Source: Chitinophagales bacterium (GTDB lineage: Bacteria > Bacteroidota > Bacteroidia > Chitinophagales > Chitinophagaceae). Taken from it: a DNA stretch of 64,000 nt. The stretch lies in contig JAFLBN010000006.1 in assembly GCA_017303395.1 (NCBI GenBank), positions 62,001 to 126,000 of the forward strand. Reading direction: 5' to 3'. The notes below the pieces were generated by a model. The model had not been told where the DNA came from and searched no databases. It worked only from the letters and a program-made list of their open reading frames with translations. Positions 49,782 through 58,320 of this stretch are shown here, one piece after another (positions within the stretch are counted from its first letter, which is position 1; every line of letters starts with the position of its first letter). The position numbers and the translations under genes were made by a program.

Positions 49782-52052
49782 ATGAGAAATATCCTGAAAT
49801 CAACCCTTATTCTTTTTTCTGCAATTGCTACCACTGGCAGTGCATATGCACAAGAGTATTTACCGTATGGAAACCCGCCTAAAGTAGAGGCCTATGGCAG
49901 AGATTTGCAATATGCATGGGGTGGTGGGTTTAATAATCCGCATCCGAATATCGCCGATGTTAACGGAGATGACATTAACGACCTTGTCATATTTGACAGG
50001 AGCAGCCGTTATGGTACAGTACGTGTTTTTATTAATGAAAGTGCTATTGTAGGCAATCCGAAATACGTTTACAATGGCAGCTACGAGAAGAATTTTCCAC
50101 CCAACTTATTTGAATATGTAAAGCTGGAAGATTATAACAGAGATGGTGTAAAAGATTTGTTTCACTTTGGTAATGATGGTATAAGCATCTACAAAGGATA
50201 TTATAAAGGTTCCGGTTCTCAGAAGGCATTAGCCTTTCAATATTACAGAGAGCTCAGGTACAATTCTAAATTCAGTGGTTCTGTAAATGTGTATGTTGGC
50301 AGGGGCGATTTACCATCTATTGTGGATGTAGATAAGGACGGAGACCTGGACTTTGTTGCTTATGATTTTGACGGACGCTTTATAAGCTATTACAAAAATT
50401 GTCAGGTAGAAAATGGGTTGCCAAAAGATAGTATTCGCGTTTGCTATGCAGACCAGTGCTGGGGCAGAAGCCAACAAGAATATGAGCGTACATTGAAACT
50501 GGGCTTGAAAAACTGCCTTAAAGACCAGGTTACCTGTGCAAAGTCAACAGGTGCTGAAAAGGTAACTCACTCCGGCAACACAGTATGTCTGCTGGATTAT
50601 GATGGTGATGGTGATTTGGATATGCTGAATGGCAATATTTCTTTCTCAGATATACAATTCCTGAAAAACGGTAAGTCTGACTACGGTTTGGCTGCAGACT
50701 CATTTATAACGCAGGATACTGTATGGGGTAGCAATGGTAAAGATTTGTACATGCCAGTAATGCCTGCTGCTTTTTGGATAGACATCAATAATGATGGCAA
50801 TAATGATCTGGTATTCAGCCCTATGATGCTGGGTACAGAAAACTATAAATGCTTTGTATATTATAAAAATCTGGGCACGAATGCAGTACCAAACTATTCT
50901 TATCAGACCGATACTTTTTTTGTGGGAGATATGATAGATGCAGGGCAGTCTTCTGTACCAACAGTTTATGACTATAACAAAGACGGTAAGCTTGATTTAT
51001 TTGTATTCTCGCAAGGATATTATCAGGCATCTACCGGTAAACTCAGAGCAAGGATATTGTATTATGAAAATACATCAACGGGCTCTGTGAACTCTTTCAA
51101 ACTGGTAAATGATGACTTTTTAGGGTATTGGGCTAATAATACTGTAGGTGGTAAGCTTGCATTCGGAGACCTGAATGGTGATGGTCTGGACGACTTATTG
51201 ATTGGGCAAAACGATGGCAAAATAGCATTTTACAAAAACACTGCTACATCTGCAAACGTAGCACCGGTATATAATACATCTTCAGTTTTGCTGAATGACC
51301 AAACAAGTACTTTGGATGTAGGAGACTTTGCTACCCCTACTATTTATGATATAGATGGTGATGGTAAAAATGATATAGTAAGTGGTAATCAGATAGGCAA
51401 TATCGTGTATTACAAAAACACAGGTGGTACACCCGTGCCACAACTTATGAAAATTACAGATAGCCTTGGCGGCATACATATTTCAGAAGAAGGTGGTAAC
51501 ATTCAAACAACATATACTACACCATTTATTGGCAAAACAGATAATACAGGCAAGCCATACCTGCTGATAGGCTCTACCACGGGTATCATTTTCAGGTACG
51601 ATGGAATAGGCACAGGCATTACCGGATATAAACGTCTGGATTCTATGTATTGCAAAATAAATGTAAAAGATAAGGCCGCACCTGTAGTAGCAGATATAGA
51701 TGGTGATGGAAGAATGGAAATGCTGGTAGGCAATGGCGGCGGTGGTATATTGTTATACAAACAGTACTTCAATACAGAGATACAGAATGTATTAGGCGGT
51801 AACAGCAATATATCTGTATATCCTAATCCTGCTAATAGTTCTGTTACCATTACATGGGAGAATGGTTATGCTGCAAACGGGTTGCAAATTTCTCTGGTAT
51901 CTGTTACTGGGCAAACTGTAATAACAAAGCAAGTAAATGCAGGTGCTGAAAATACACAGTTAGATGTTTCGGGCCTTGCACAAGGTATGTATTACTGTAT
52001 AGTAAAAGGTGCAGCCGGACAGTCTGTAGCTCCTGTTAGCATCGTTAAATAG
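49782..52052 (+). CDS. Large FG-GAP/VCBS repeat protein with T9SS sorting domain
   Basis: 756 aa with signal peptide (GSAYAQEYLPYG). At least nine calcium-loop segments of type DxDxDG are spaced through the protein: DVNGDDINDLVIFD, DYNRDGVKDLF, DVDKDGDLDFVAYD, DYDGDGDLDMLNGN, DINNDGNNDLVF, DYNKDGKLDLFVF, DLNGDGLDDLLIG, DIDGDGKNDIVSGN and DIDGDGRMEMLVGN. These suggest a beta-propeller of about seven blades. The last ~80 residues (SNISVYPNPANSSVTITWEN to GMYYCIVKG) are a T9SS sorting domain, so it is a surface or secreted protein. Function, perhaps adhesion, is unknown. Confidence 0.9.
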   Translation: MRNILKSTLILFSAIATTGSAYAQEYLPYGNPPKVEAYGRDLQYAWGGGFNNPHPNIADVNGDDINDLVIFDRSSRYGTVRVFINESAIVGNPKYVYNGSYEKNFPPNLFEYVKLEDYNRDGVKDLFHFGNDGISIYKGYYKGSGSQKALAFQYYRELRYNSKFSGSVNVYVGRGDLPSIVDVDKDGDLDFVAYDFDGRFISYYKNCQVENGLPKDSIRVCYADQCWGRSQQEYERTLKLGLKNCLKDQVTCAKSTGAEKVTHSGNTVCLLDYDGDGDLDMLNGNISFSDIQFLKNGKSDYGLAADSFITQDTVWGSNGKDLYMPVMPAAFWIDINNDGNNDLVFSPMMLGTENYKCFVYYKNLGTNAVPNYSYQTDTFFVGDMIDAGQSSVPTVYDYNKDGKLDLFVFSQGYYQASTGKLRARILYYENTSTGSVNSFKLVNDDFLGYWANNTVGGKLAFGDLNGDGLDDLLIGQNDGKIAFYKNTATSANVAPVYNTSSVLLNDQTSTLDVGDFATPTIYDIDGDGKNDIVSGNQIGNIVYYKNTGGTPVPQLMKITDSLGGIHISEEGGNIQTTYTTPFIGKTDNTGKPYLLIGSTTGIIFRYDGIGTGITGYKRLDSMYCKINVKDKAAPVVADIDGDGRMEMLVGNGGGGILLYKQYFNTEIQNVLGGNSNISVYPNPANSSVTITWENGYAANGLQISLVSVTGQTVITKQVNAGAENTQLDVSGLAQGMYYCIVKGAAGQSVAPVSIVK

Positions 52053-52071
52053 ATATAACATAGTTAAATAG

Positions 52072-52104
52072 AAAATGCCCTGAGAAATCAGGGCATTTTT
52101 ATTT
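52072..52104 (+). terminator. Rho-independent terminator of the FG-GAP protein gene
   Basis: A perfect 12-bp stem (AAAATGCCCTGA / TCAGGGCATTTT) with GAAA loop, followed by T-rich sequence, lies between the convergent genes ending at 52052 and 52121. Confidence 0.85.
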
Positions 52105-52120
52105 TTAGTGTATATCGTTA

Positions 52121-52729
52121 TCAGTATCTGGTTTCAAGTATAGTTCTTATTATCAGCATAGAAATTTCTCTTTGATAAGCAGGGTCTTTAGCCATTTTTA
52201 CATCTTGCAGGTTGGTAGCATATCCGTAATATACCATTACAGATGGTATAGTATTGCGCTTGAGTATGATTGCTTCACTGTCTTCTTTTTTCGATTTATT
52301 GCCATTAATGCGCTCCAGCCCCGAACTTATTCTGTCTGCCAGTTTCACACTGACGCCTGAGTTTACAGCTTTCGTATTGTAGTACAGTTTATTCCCTCTT
52401 GTAGAGGCGTTTTTATCCTTATCCATATGCAGCGATATGTAGTAGGCTTTATATCCTGCTTCCGGTTTGTAGCCGCTACGTTGTTCGTGCGTTAATGTCT
52501 GATCTTTTTTGGTACGTGTCATTACAGTTTCAATGTTATTCTCCTGTGCTATCTTCTGCAATGTTTCAGCCATCATCAAAGTCAAGTCACTCTCTTTATC
52601 TCCTGCTTTGCTCTTGGCCCCCGGGTCTTTACCTCCATGCCCTGCATCAATTATCAGTTTTATCTTCTGGCTATATGCGTTGCCCGATAATAGTAGGATG
52701 CTTAATACTGCGGTAATCAGCTTTTTCAT
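52121..52729 (-). CDS. N-acetylmuramoyl-L-alanine amidase paralogue lacking the catalytic Glu
   Basis: 202 aa, exported (MKKLITAVLSILLLSGNAYS). The Amidase_3 zinc ligands are present in DAGHGGKDPGAKS (His31), GDKESDL (Glu46) and ISLHMDKD (His101). At the C-terminal motif, usually PavLvExGFxsN, this protein reads IPSVMVYYGYATN, with Tyr167 where the neighbouring paralogue at 52834 has Glu. Hence it may bind muropeptides without cleaving them, or use another base. It is a separate unit from the paralogue upstream, with 100 bp between them. Confidence 0.85.
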   Translation of the reverse strand: MKKLITAVLSILLLSGNAYSQKIKLIIDAGHGGKDPGAKSKAGDKESDLTLMMAETLQKIAQENNIETVMTRTKKDQTLTHEQRSGYKPEAGYKAYYISLHMDKDKNASTRGNKLYYNTKAVNSGVSVKLADRISSGLERINGNKSKKEDSEAIILKRNTIPSVMVYYGYATNLQDVKMAKDPAYQREISMLIIRTILETRY

Positions 52730-52833
52730 AATCTCTAACTGTTATGTATTGTAATATAAAAATACAGGTTCTTATTATAACAAAAGAAGCTGCCCATTAC
52801 AGACAGCTTTAATTATACTTTCAGTTGGAATAT

Positions 52834-53433
52834 CTATTGCTTTATATCATTTACTATCAGCATAGCCATTTCCTGTTGTATTCCTTTATCTTTCAGCTTG
52901 CGCAAGTCTTGCTCATTACTTACATAGCCGGGCTCAATAAGTATGGCAGGTATCTCACTGTTTTTTATGACCATGGCTTTGCAGTTTTCATTTATAACCG
53001 TACCAATATCATTCAGTCTGTTGAAGCTAGACTGTAATTTTTCTGCTACAAGCTTTGCTGCGGCAGCATCTTTAGCTTTGCTATTGTATTGAACAACCGC
53101 GCCTCTTGCGGTTTTAGAGCTTTCTGTATTCATATGAAATGATATATACAGAGATTTTACACCCGCTTCAGGTTTGAAGTTGTTGCGCTCACTCAGTGTT
53201 TTATATTCGTCTGTAGTACGCACCATAACTACTTCTATATCGTTTTTGGCAGCTTCATCTTTCAATGCGTTTGCAAACTGCAGGCACAACTCACTTTCCT
53301 TATCTCCATTAGCAGATTTTGCACCCGCATCTGTACCTCCATGTGCGGCATCAATTATTAGTTTTATTTTTTCTGCTTTTGCATTTACAGATAGGGCCAA
53401 GATAGCCGCAAATATGAGTGCTGTTTTCTTCAT
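52834..53433 (-). CDS. N-acetylmuramoyl-L-alanine amidase (Amidase_3)
   Basis: 199 aa from ATG 53433 (MKKTALIFAAILALSVNAKA, an obvious signal peptide); a longer frame would add 22 residues. Zinc ligands: His31 in DAAHGG, Glu46 in GDKESEL and His100 in ISFHMN. The catalytic Glu167 is in IPAILIEPGYVSN. It hydrolyses the bond between MurNAc and L-Ala in peptidoglycan and is exported. It is paralogous to the 52121 gene and lies 46 bp downstream of a small secreted-protein gene. Confidence 0.88.
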   Translation of the reverse strand: MKKTALIFAAILALSVNAKAEKIKLIIDAAHGGTDAGAKSANGDKESELCLQFANALKDEAAKNDIEVVMVRTTDEYKTLSERNNFKPEAGVKSLYISFHMNTESSKTARGAVVQYNSKAKDAAAAKLVAEKLQSSFNRLNDIGTVINENCKAMVIKNSEIPAILIEPGYVSNEQDLRKLKDKGIQQEMAMLIVNDIKQ

Positions 53434-53479
53434 AAAAGGCTGATTATATTGTAATATAACGAAAATTAACGTGATTGCG

Positions 53480-53845
53480 TTAGCGTTTTTTCTTACCAAA
53501 TTCTATAGTAGTGCTACTACCTTGTATTTTACCACCGTTGTCGTAATTGATGGTGTTGGTTGCTTTTGTACCGCCACCAAGATTATATTGTTGCGATTGT
53601 TGATTAAGCCTGCCTCCTTCGCCATATTGTGTTGCAGATGGATTCGTGACAATACCATTAGCCTTTAGCGAAGCATTATTGATAGAATCGTTTTGTGTTT
53701 GAACTGGTTGTTGAGACTCCTTCAACAATTGCGCATTACTTTTCTTAGGAGCTATAACAGGTTTACCGGGGTCACGGCTGAGATCTACTTGTGCAGTAGC
53801 GCCTGTTGCACATAACAGTAGCAGACATAGTATTTCGTGCTTCAT
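53480..53845 (-). CDS. Small secreted protein of unknown function
   Basis: 121 aa with signal peptide (MKHEILCLLLLCATGATAQ). The mature protein is Gln/Asn/Gly-rich and low complexity (QLLKESQQPVQTQNDSINNA, QQYNLGGGTKATNTINYDNG) and ends basic (FGKKKR). No domain recognised. It is 46 bp upstream of the amidase at 53433 in the same direction and may share its transcript. Confidence 0.6.
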   Translation of the reverse strand: MKHEILCLLLLCATGATAQVDLSRDPGKPVIAPKKSNAQLLKESQQPVQTQNDSINNASLKANGIVTNPSATQYGEGGRLNQQSQQYNLGGGTKATNTINYDNGGKIQGSSTTIEFGKKKR

Positions 53846-53961
53846 ACTAGCGATGTTGTTTTCATAAAATTAAGCAATCAATTGTTTAGAAAATTTTAAG
53901 ATTTGAGTACTTGTTTTCTCTGAGTAATTGTATTTACTTTGTATTTCAAAGTGCTTTATTT

Positions 53962-54615
53962 ATGCAGCAGGATAAAGTTGAGTCTTTACAAACCCTGAAA
54001 GATATACATGGTATCATGGAGCGTTCCAGCCGCTTTTTATCTCTTAGTGGGTGGAGTGGTGTATGGGCAGGTGGCACTGCATTGGCAGGTGCGGCTATTG
54101 CCAGAGTGTGGCTTGCTGATATTCCCGGTTATTATCGCCGTGTGTATAATGATACGGAGCCTTATGAGCAAATGGATGCGGATTACCAATCTATATTGGT
54201 GAAGTTTGTAGCGTTGGCATTAGGGGTATTGGCTGTTGCACTGGTCGGTGGGTATTACTTTACACACAGAAAAGCAAAGAAAGATGGCGTGAGTGTTTGG
54301 AATAGTAGCTCTAAAAGAATGTTTGTTGAGTTGGCCATACCGCTGGCTACAGGTGGGGTTTTTGCCTTTGCCTTTTTGTGGAATGGGTTGGAACTGTATA
54401 TTGCTCCTATATGCCTGACATTTTATGGACTTTCTTTGATTAATGGCAGTAAATACACACATTCAGACATCAAGTATCTGGGCATGGCAGAGGTGTTGCT
54501 TGGTTGCATCTGTTTATTTGTAAAAGGCTATGGATTACTTTTATGGACAGTAGGATTTGGCGTGTTGCATATACTATATGGCAGCATCATGTGGAAGAAA
54601 TATGATAGTAAGTAA
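53962..54615 (+). CDS. Multi-span membrane protein of the CreD cluster
   Basis: 217 aa from ATG 53962 (MQQDKVESLQTLKDIHGIME); an upstream ATG 17 codons earlier would add a stretch with no purpose visible. About five helices: SLSGWSGVWAGGTALAGAAI, VKFVALALGVLAVALVGGYY, ELAIPLATGGVFAFAFLWNG, LYIAPICLTFYGLSL and LGCICLFVKGYGLLLWTVG. Function unknown. A TACTTTG box is at 53935. It is followed by a winged-helix regulator (11 bp) and creD, an arrangement I take to be a regulated membrane-stress unit. Confidence 0.72.
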   Translation: MQQDKVESLQTLKDIHGIMERSSRFLSLSGWSGVWAGGTALAGAAIARVWLADIPGYYRRVYNDTEPYEQMDADYQSILVKFVALALGVLAVALVGGYYFTHRKAKKDGVSVWNSSSKRMFVELAIPLATGGVFAFAFLWNGLELYIAPICLTFYGLSLINGSKYTHSDIKYLGMAEVLLGCICLFVKGYGLLLWTVGFGVLHILYGSIMWKKYDSK

Positions 54616-54626
54616 ATATTACAGGT

Positions 54627-54917
54627 GTGATTGAGCAACTAAACAAATTATTTGACAGCCGCATACGCATTGGAATCATGAGTGCGTTGATGGTGAATGA
54701 GACCGTTAATTTCAACGAGCTGAAAAGCCTGCTGGATGTTACGGACGGTAATCTTGCGACACACCTTAAGACATTGGAAGAGAATAACTATATAAAAGTG
54801 CAGAAGGGCTTTATAGGTAAGAAGACAAATACAACGTACACAATTACCAAAGTGGGAGAAACTGCTTTTAAAAACCATTTGAAGGCACTGGAAAAAATCA
54901 TCAACGATCTGGGTTGA
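54627..54917 (+). CDS. Winged-helix transcriptional regulator
   Basis: 96 aa starting with GTG at 54627 (MIEQLNKLFDSRIRIGIMSA). The winged-helix elements are clear: FNELKSLLDVTDGNLATHLK for the recognition region and TLEENNYIKVQKGFIGKKTN for the wing (PF13601-like, as in MarR/ArsR-type small regulators). It lies between a membrane protein and creD and probably regulates them; no operator was identified. Confidence 0.82.
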   Translation: MIEQLNKLFDSRIRIGIMSALMVNETVNFNELKSLLDVTDGNLATHLKTLEENNYIKVQKGFIGKKTNTTYTITKVGETAFKNHLKALEKIINDLG

Positions 54918-54974
54918 TATTTTTTTGCCCTATTAGCTTTGAAATAAAAAGTACTTTTTAAAAATCAACACAAT

Positions 54975-56300
54975 ATGGACACAATTATCGAAAAAACACC
55001 CGGATTTTATGACAGAAACAAAAACCTGATTAAGGGTTTTCTGATAGGCTTTCTGATATTACTGATGCTGATACCTGCTGCATTGGTATCTAATCTTGTA
55101 GATGAAAGGCAAGGACGACAACAACAAGTAGTAGAAGAGGTGAGCAGTAAGTGGGCAAATGAACAGACCATTACAGGGCCTGTATTAGTTGTGCCATACA
55201 AAAGATATATAGTACAGGACGGAAAGACAGTATTACAGACATCCAGCTTTTACTTATTACCAGAGACACTAAGCATAAATGGTAAAGCTATACCTGAAGA
55301 AAGACACAGGAGCTTGTACACTGTCATGCTGTACAGGTCTGATTTAATGTTGGATGGTAGTTTCAACTATGTAGATGTACAGAAACTAAACATTGCACCT
55401 GAAAACATTATGTGGAATGATGCAAAACTGATGGTAGGTATTGGTGATGCAAGAGGCCTGGAAGATGAAGTAGCGCTACAATGGGATGATGTAAGCAAAC
55501 AAATGGAAGCAGGTATAGTGAATACGCGGTTGTTTAAAACAGGACTGAATACGCCAGTGAGCCTTGACCCTCAGGTAAACAATAAATTCAGTATTCACCT
55601 GAAACTAAAAGGTTCATCAAGGCTATTCTTTACTCCAGTAGGTAAAACAACAGAAGTGGCACTACAGTCTGCATGGAAGTCTCCGGCATTCGACGGTCAA
55701 TATTTGCCCGATAAACAAGCAAGTATATCAGGTGCAGGTTTTAATGCGCATTGGAAGGTATTACAGGTATCAAGAAGCTATCCTCAATGTTGGATAGATG
55801 ACAGTGACTATGAGATAGAAAAGTCTTCATTTGGCGTAAAGCTGATACAACCTGCAGATGGCTATGCAAAGACACAACGAAGTGTTAAGTATGCTATTCT
55901 GTTCATTGCGCTCACATTTACAGTATTCTTTTTCATAGAGATACTGCAAAAGAAACAAGTGCACCCGTTGCAATACCTATTGGTAGGATTTGCGCTATGT
56001 ATCTTCTACACGTTGCTGCTTTCTATATCAGAATATGCAGGGTTTAATAATGCCTATATTATAGCTACTATTGCTACTGTGGGCCTGATAGGCTCTTATA
56101 TATGGGGTATCTTCAAAAATATGAAGACTGCTACGGGCTTCACTTTCGCACTTACAGCATTATATTCTTACATCTTTATACTGATACAACTGGAAGACTA
56201 TGCACTGATATTTGGCAGTATCGGCCTGTTTGTTATCCTGGCTGTTATCATGTACTATTCTCGCAAGATAGACTGGTACAACACCAGTAAAAAACAATAA
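54975..56300 (+). CDS. creD: CreD-family inner membrane protein
   Basis: 441 aa. An N-terminal helix (FLIGFLILLMLIPAALVSN) and a following EERQGRQQQVVEEVSS-like stretch lead to a large periplasmic domain (about residues 45-310) with TGPVLVVPYKRYIV and a CreD-typical LLPETLSINGKAIPEERHRS segment. Five or so helices close the protein (FIALTFTVFFFIEIL, LQYLLVGFALCIFYTLLLS). CreD (inner-membrane protein of the cre/colicin tolerance group) is of unknown mechanism and envelope-related. It is co-directional with its upstream regulator. Confidence 0.82.
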   Translation: MDTIIEKTPGFYDRNKNLIKGFLIGFLILLMLIPAALVSNLVDERQGRQQQVVEEVSSKWANEQTITGPVLVVPYKRYIVQDGKTVLQTSSFYLLPETLSINGKAIPEERHRSLYTVMLYRSDLMLDGSFNYVDVQKLNIAPENIMWNDAKLMVGIGDARGLEDEVALQWDDVSKQMEAGIVNTRLFKTGLNTPVSLDPQVNNKFSIHLKLKGSSRLFFTPVGKTTEVALQSAWKSPAFDGQYLPDKQASISGAGFNAHWKVLQVSRSYPQCWIDDSDYEIEKSSFGVKLIQPADGYAKTQRSVKYAILFIALTFTVFFFIEILQKKQVHPLQYLLVGFALCIFYTLLLSISEYAGFNNAYIIATIATVGLIGSYIWGIFKNMKTATGFTFALTALYSYIFILIQLEDYALIFGSIGLFVILAVIMYYSRKIDWYNTSKKQ

Positions 56301-56331
56301 TAAGATCATGTTAACCGTAAAAAAGTAATTT

Positions 56332-56634
56332 ATGCACAATCAATCTAATATTAGGATTAAAAGATTTGTAGGTATACTAATTGCTGCAAGTGTATTATTG
56401 TTGGTGCCATTTGTATCTATGCAATTTACTGATGAGGTAAAGTGGAGTAGTTTTGACTTTTTAGTAATGGGCGTATTATTATTTGGTGCAGGTATAATTT
56501 GTGAATTGGTATTGAGGAGAATAAAGGATTCACGATATCGCTTTGCTTTATGTGCTATAGTTTTAATCTTGTTCTTCCTTATTTGGGCAGAGCTAGCAGT
56601 GGGTATATTCGGAATGCCGTTTGCAGGTAGCTGA
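56332..56634 (+). CDS. Small three-helix membrane protein
   Basis: 100 aa. Helices at residues ~10-30 (FVGILIAASVLLLVPFVSMQ), ~40-60 (SFDFLVMGVLLFGAGIIC) and ~70-90 (FALCAIVLILFFLIWAELAV). The MQFTDEVKWSSFDFLVMG segment and the AVGIFGMPFAGS end belong to a common family of unknown function in this phylum, as far as I recall. It closes the CreD cluster and is 31 bp after creD. Confidence 0.7.
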   Translation: MHNQSNIRIKRFVGILIAASVLLLVPFVSMQFTDEVKWSSFDFLVMGVLLFGAGIICELVLRRIKDSRYRFALCAIVLILFFLIWAELAVGIFGMPFAGS

Positions 56635-56684
56635 TATTCCATTCCTGATGACAGACTTCATAAATGTCAATTATTTTAAATAAC

Positions 56685-56709
56685 TAAAGCCGCTCTACTG
56701 AGCGGCTTT
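56685..56709. terminator. Bidirectional terminator
   Basis: A perfect 10-bp stem (AAAGCCGCTC / GAGCGGCTTT) with TACT loop, between the 56332 gene (+) and the DUF4295 gene (-). Confidence 0.75.
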
Positions 56710-56762
56710 GACAAATATGGTTATAAGTACTAAGGCTATAAGACTTAGTCTATAGAGGCTGC

Positions 56763-56930
56763 TTATTTAGCAAGGAAATCTTTTACTTTATCCTTGTGCA
56801 TCATTTGTTCTTTAAAGGTATACGCACCTGTTTTAGGGCTGCGTACAGCTTTAATAACTTTTGTATAGTTTTTAGCTTCCGCTGCCAGTTTCGGGTCTTT
56901 CTTTATCGCGGTTTTAGCTGCTTTTGCCAT
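56763..56930 (-). CDS. DUF4295 protein
   Basis: A 55-aa protein from ATG 56930 to TAA 56763, short enough to be missed by many gene finders. It begins MAKAAKTAIKKDPKLAAEAK and contains the family core RSPKTGAYTFKEQMMHKDKV. DUF4295 is a small basic Bacteroidota family encoded after L28 and L33; a ribosome association is likely but not shown. It lies 24 bp after rpmG in the operon rpmB-rpmG-DUF4295. Confidence 0.82.
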   Translation of the reverse strand: MAKAAKTAIKKDPKLAAEAKNYTKVIKAVRSPKTGAYTFKEQMMHKDKVKDFLAK

Positions 56931-56954
56931 AACTCAAAATATTTTTAACTAAGA

Positions 56955-57137
56955 TTATTTAATTTCTTTGTGAACAGTCACTTTCTTCAGTATATCGTTG
57001 TATTTCTTCAACTCTATACGCTCAGGAGTGTTCTTTTTATTTTTGCTGGTAATATAACGGCTTGTGCCGGGCATACCGCTATTTTTATGCTCTGTGCATT
57101 CTAATATTACCTGAACGCGGTTTCCTTTTTTAGCCAT
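56955..57137 (-). CDS. rpmG: 50S ribosomal protein L33
   Basis: 60 aa ([40 protein letters not shown]), normal length and a good match to the family. It has a single Cys rather than the four of zinc-binding forms. It is the middle gene of the rpmB-rpmG-DUF4295 operon, 33 bp after rpmB. Confidence 0.97.
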   Translation of the reverse strand: MAKKGNRVQVILECTEHKNSGMPGTSRYITSKNKKNTPERIELKKYNDILKKVTVHKEIK

Positions 57138-57170
57138 TGCTTATGCGTTTATTACTTTACTTACTGTTAA

Positions 57171-57407
57171 TTAGATTTTCTGACCTTGTGCGCGCAGTTC
57201 TTTAACAACAGTCAACAGACCGTTTTTGTTAATAGTGCGGATAGCATCTGTAGTCAATTTTAATGTAACCCAACGGTCTTCTTCTGCAAGGAAGAAACGC
57301 TTAGTCTGCAAATTAGGCAGGAAGCGGCGCTTTGCCTTTTTGTTAGAGAAAGATATCTTATGACCTGTTACGGGTTTTCTGCCTGTTACCTGACAAACGC
57401 GTGCCAT
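57171..57407 (-). CDS. rpmB: 50S ribosomal protein L28
   Basis: 78 aa from ATG 57407 (MARVCQVTGRKPVTGHKISF). A longer frame starting at 57446 adds 13 residues that overlap the promoter and is rejected. Motif KKAKRRFLPNLQTKRFFLAE is typical. It is the first gene of the operon, and its promoter box at 57428 is followed by the same string as that of rpsT. Confidence 0.96.
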   Translation of the reverse strand: MARVCQVTGRKPVTGHKISFSNKKAKRRFLPNLQTKRFFLAEEDRWVTLKLTTDAIRTINKNGLLTVVKELRAQGQKI

Positions 57408-57427
57408 TCTTTTTAAATTTAGGACTG

Positions 57428-57435
57428 CAAAGGTA
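57428..57435 (-). promoter_or_regulatory. -7 box of rpmB operon
   Basis: Reads TACCTTTG followed by CAGTCCTAAATTT on the minus strand, 20 bp before the rpmB ATG. It is nearly identical to the rpsT box. Confidence 0.62.
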
Positions 57436-57513
57436 ATAAAAATCAAAACTAAAAAGACAAAATCGAAAAAATAATTTCAAAAAAATCTTCTTTTCACCCT
57501 GAATACACTGTCA

Positions 57514-58245
57514 TTAAGCCAATTGAGGCAATAAAAGGTCATCAAGATTGTCAATTCCGGGCAGGTTTTCGCAAATAAACCCTTCACCGTATTTAACTCC
57601 GATACGCTTGCCCAGCAATAGAGAACGGGCTTCTATTGCATCTAGAAAGCCGCCTTGTGCAATATATGTGAGCGGTTCATCCGAATCCGGGTTGTGAAAC
57701 TGGCTCTTGTATGCCTTGATTGCTTCCATCTTAATCTCATGTGTATCTGTCACATCTACTATGAATGTAGGCTCAATAAACCTGTCTTGTATCATATGAT
57801 ACACCCTTTTAGGGCGCCAAGCAGCCTGTATAGCACCGTCCAGCGTTGTTTCAATCTTCCGGAGGCCTGCCAGAAAACATGCATCTGCTATCAGTTTACC
57901 CGATTTTCCGTGGTCTGGGTGGCGGTCTTCCAATGCATTTGCTATTACTATATCAGGCTGGTATTTACGGATATATTTAATCAGTTCCAGTTGGTGTGCC
58001 TCGTCATTTACCAGAAAACAATCGCGCATGCCCAGGTTTTCTCGTACAGCCAACCCCATAATTGCAGCAGCATCGGCAGCTTCCTGCAGCCTTAGCTCAG
58101 GTGTGCCTCGCGTGCCCAATTCGCCTTTTGTAAGGTCTACAACGCCTACTGCCTGTCCCATTTTGGCATGTTTGGCTAATGTGCCGCCTGCCCCAAGTTC
58201 CAAATCGTCGGGGTGTACTGCTATGGCTAAAATATGGAGTTTCAA
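57514..58245 (-). CDS. bshB1: Bacillithiol biosynthesis deacetylase BshB1
   Basis: 243 aa. LmbE-like N-acetylglucosaminyl deacetylase fold with the zinc motif AVHPDDLELGAGGTLAKH near the start, the TPELRLQEAADAA helix and HPDHGKSGKLIADACFL, which supplies further metal ligands. It removes acetyl from GlcNAc-malate in bacillithiol synthesis. Other bsh genes are not in this window. The promoter box is at 58268. Confidence 0.92.
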   Translation of the reverse strand: MKLHILAIAVHPDDLELGAGGTLAKHAKMGQAVGVVDLTKGELGTRGTPELRLQEAADAAAIMGLAVRENLGMRDCFLVNDEAHQLELIKYIRKYQPDIVIANALEDRHPDHGKSGKLIADACFLAGLRKIETTLDGAIQAAWRPKRVYHMIQDRFIEPTFIVDVTDTHEIKMEAIKAYKSQFHNPDSDEPLTYIAQGGFLDAIEARSLLLGKRIGVKYGEGFICENLPGIDNLDDLLLPQLA

Positions 58246-58267
58246 ATGCGTATTGTTTTTACGGTTG

Positions 58268-58275
58268 CAAAGGTA
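58268..58275 (-). promoter_or_regulatory. -7 box of bshB1
   Basis: Reads TACCTTTG followed by CAACCG on the minus strand, 22 bp before the ATG at 58245. Confidence 0.55.
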
Positions 58276-58320
58276 TCAATATGCCCGTAATTAAAGCTAT
58301 TATGACAATTTATGTGCCTA

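Noticed and set aside
53434-53499. An extended start for the amidase at 52834
   Set aside because: It would place 22 residues, several hydrophobic, ahead of a clean signal peptide MKKTALIF and would overlap the upstream gene.
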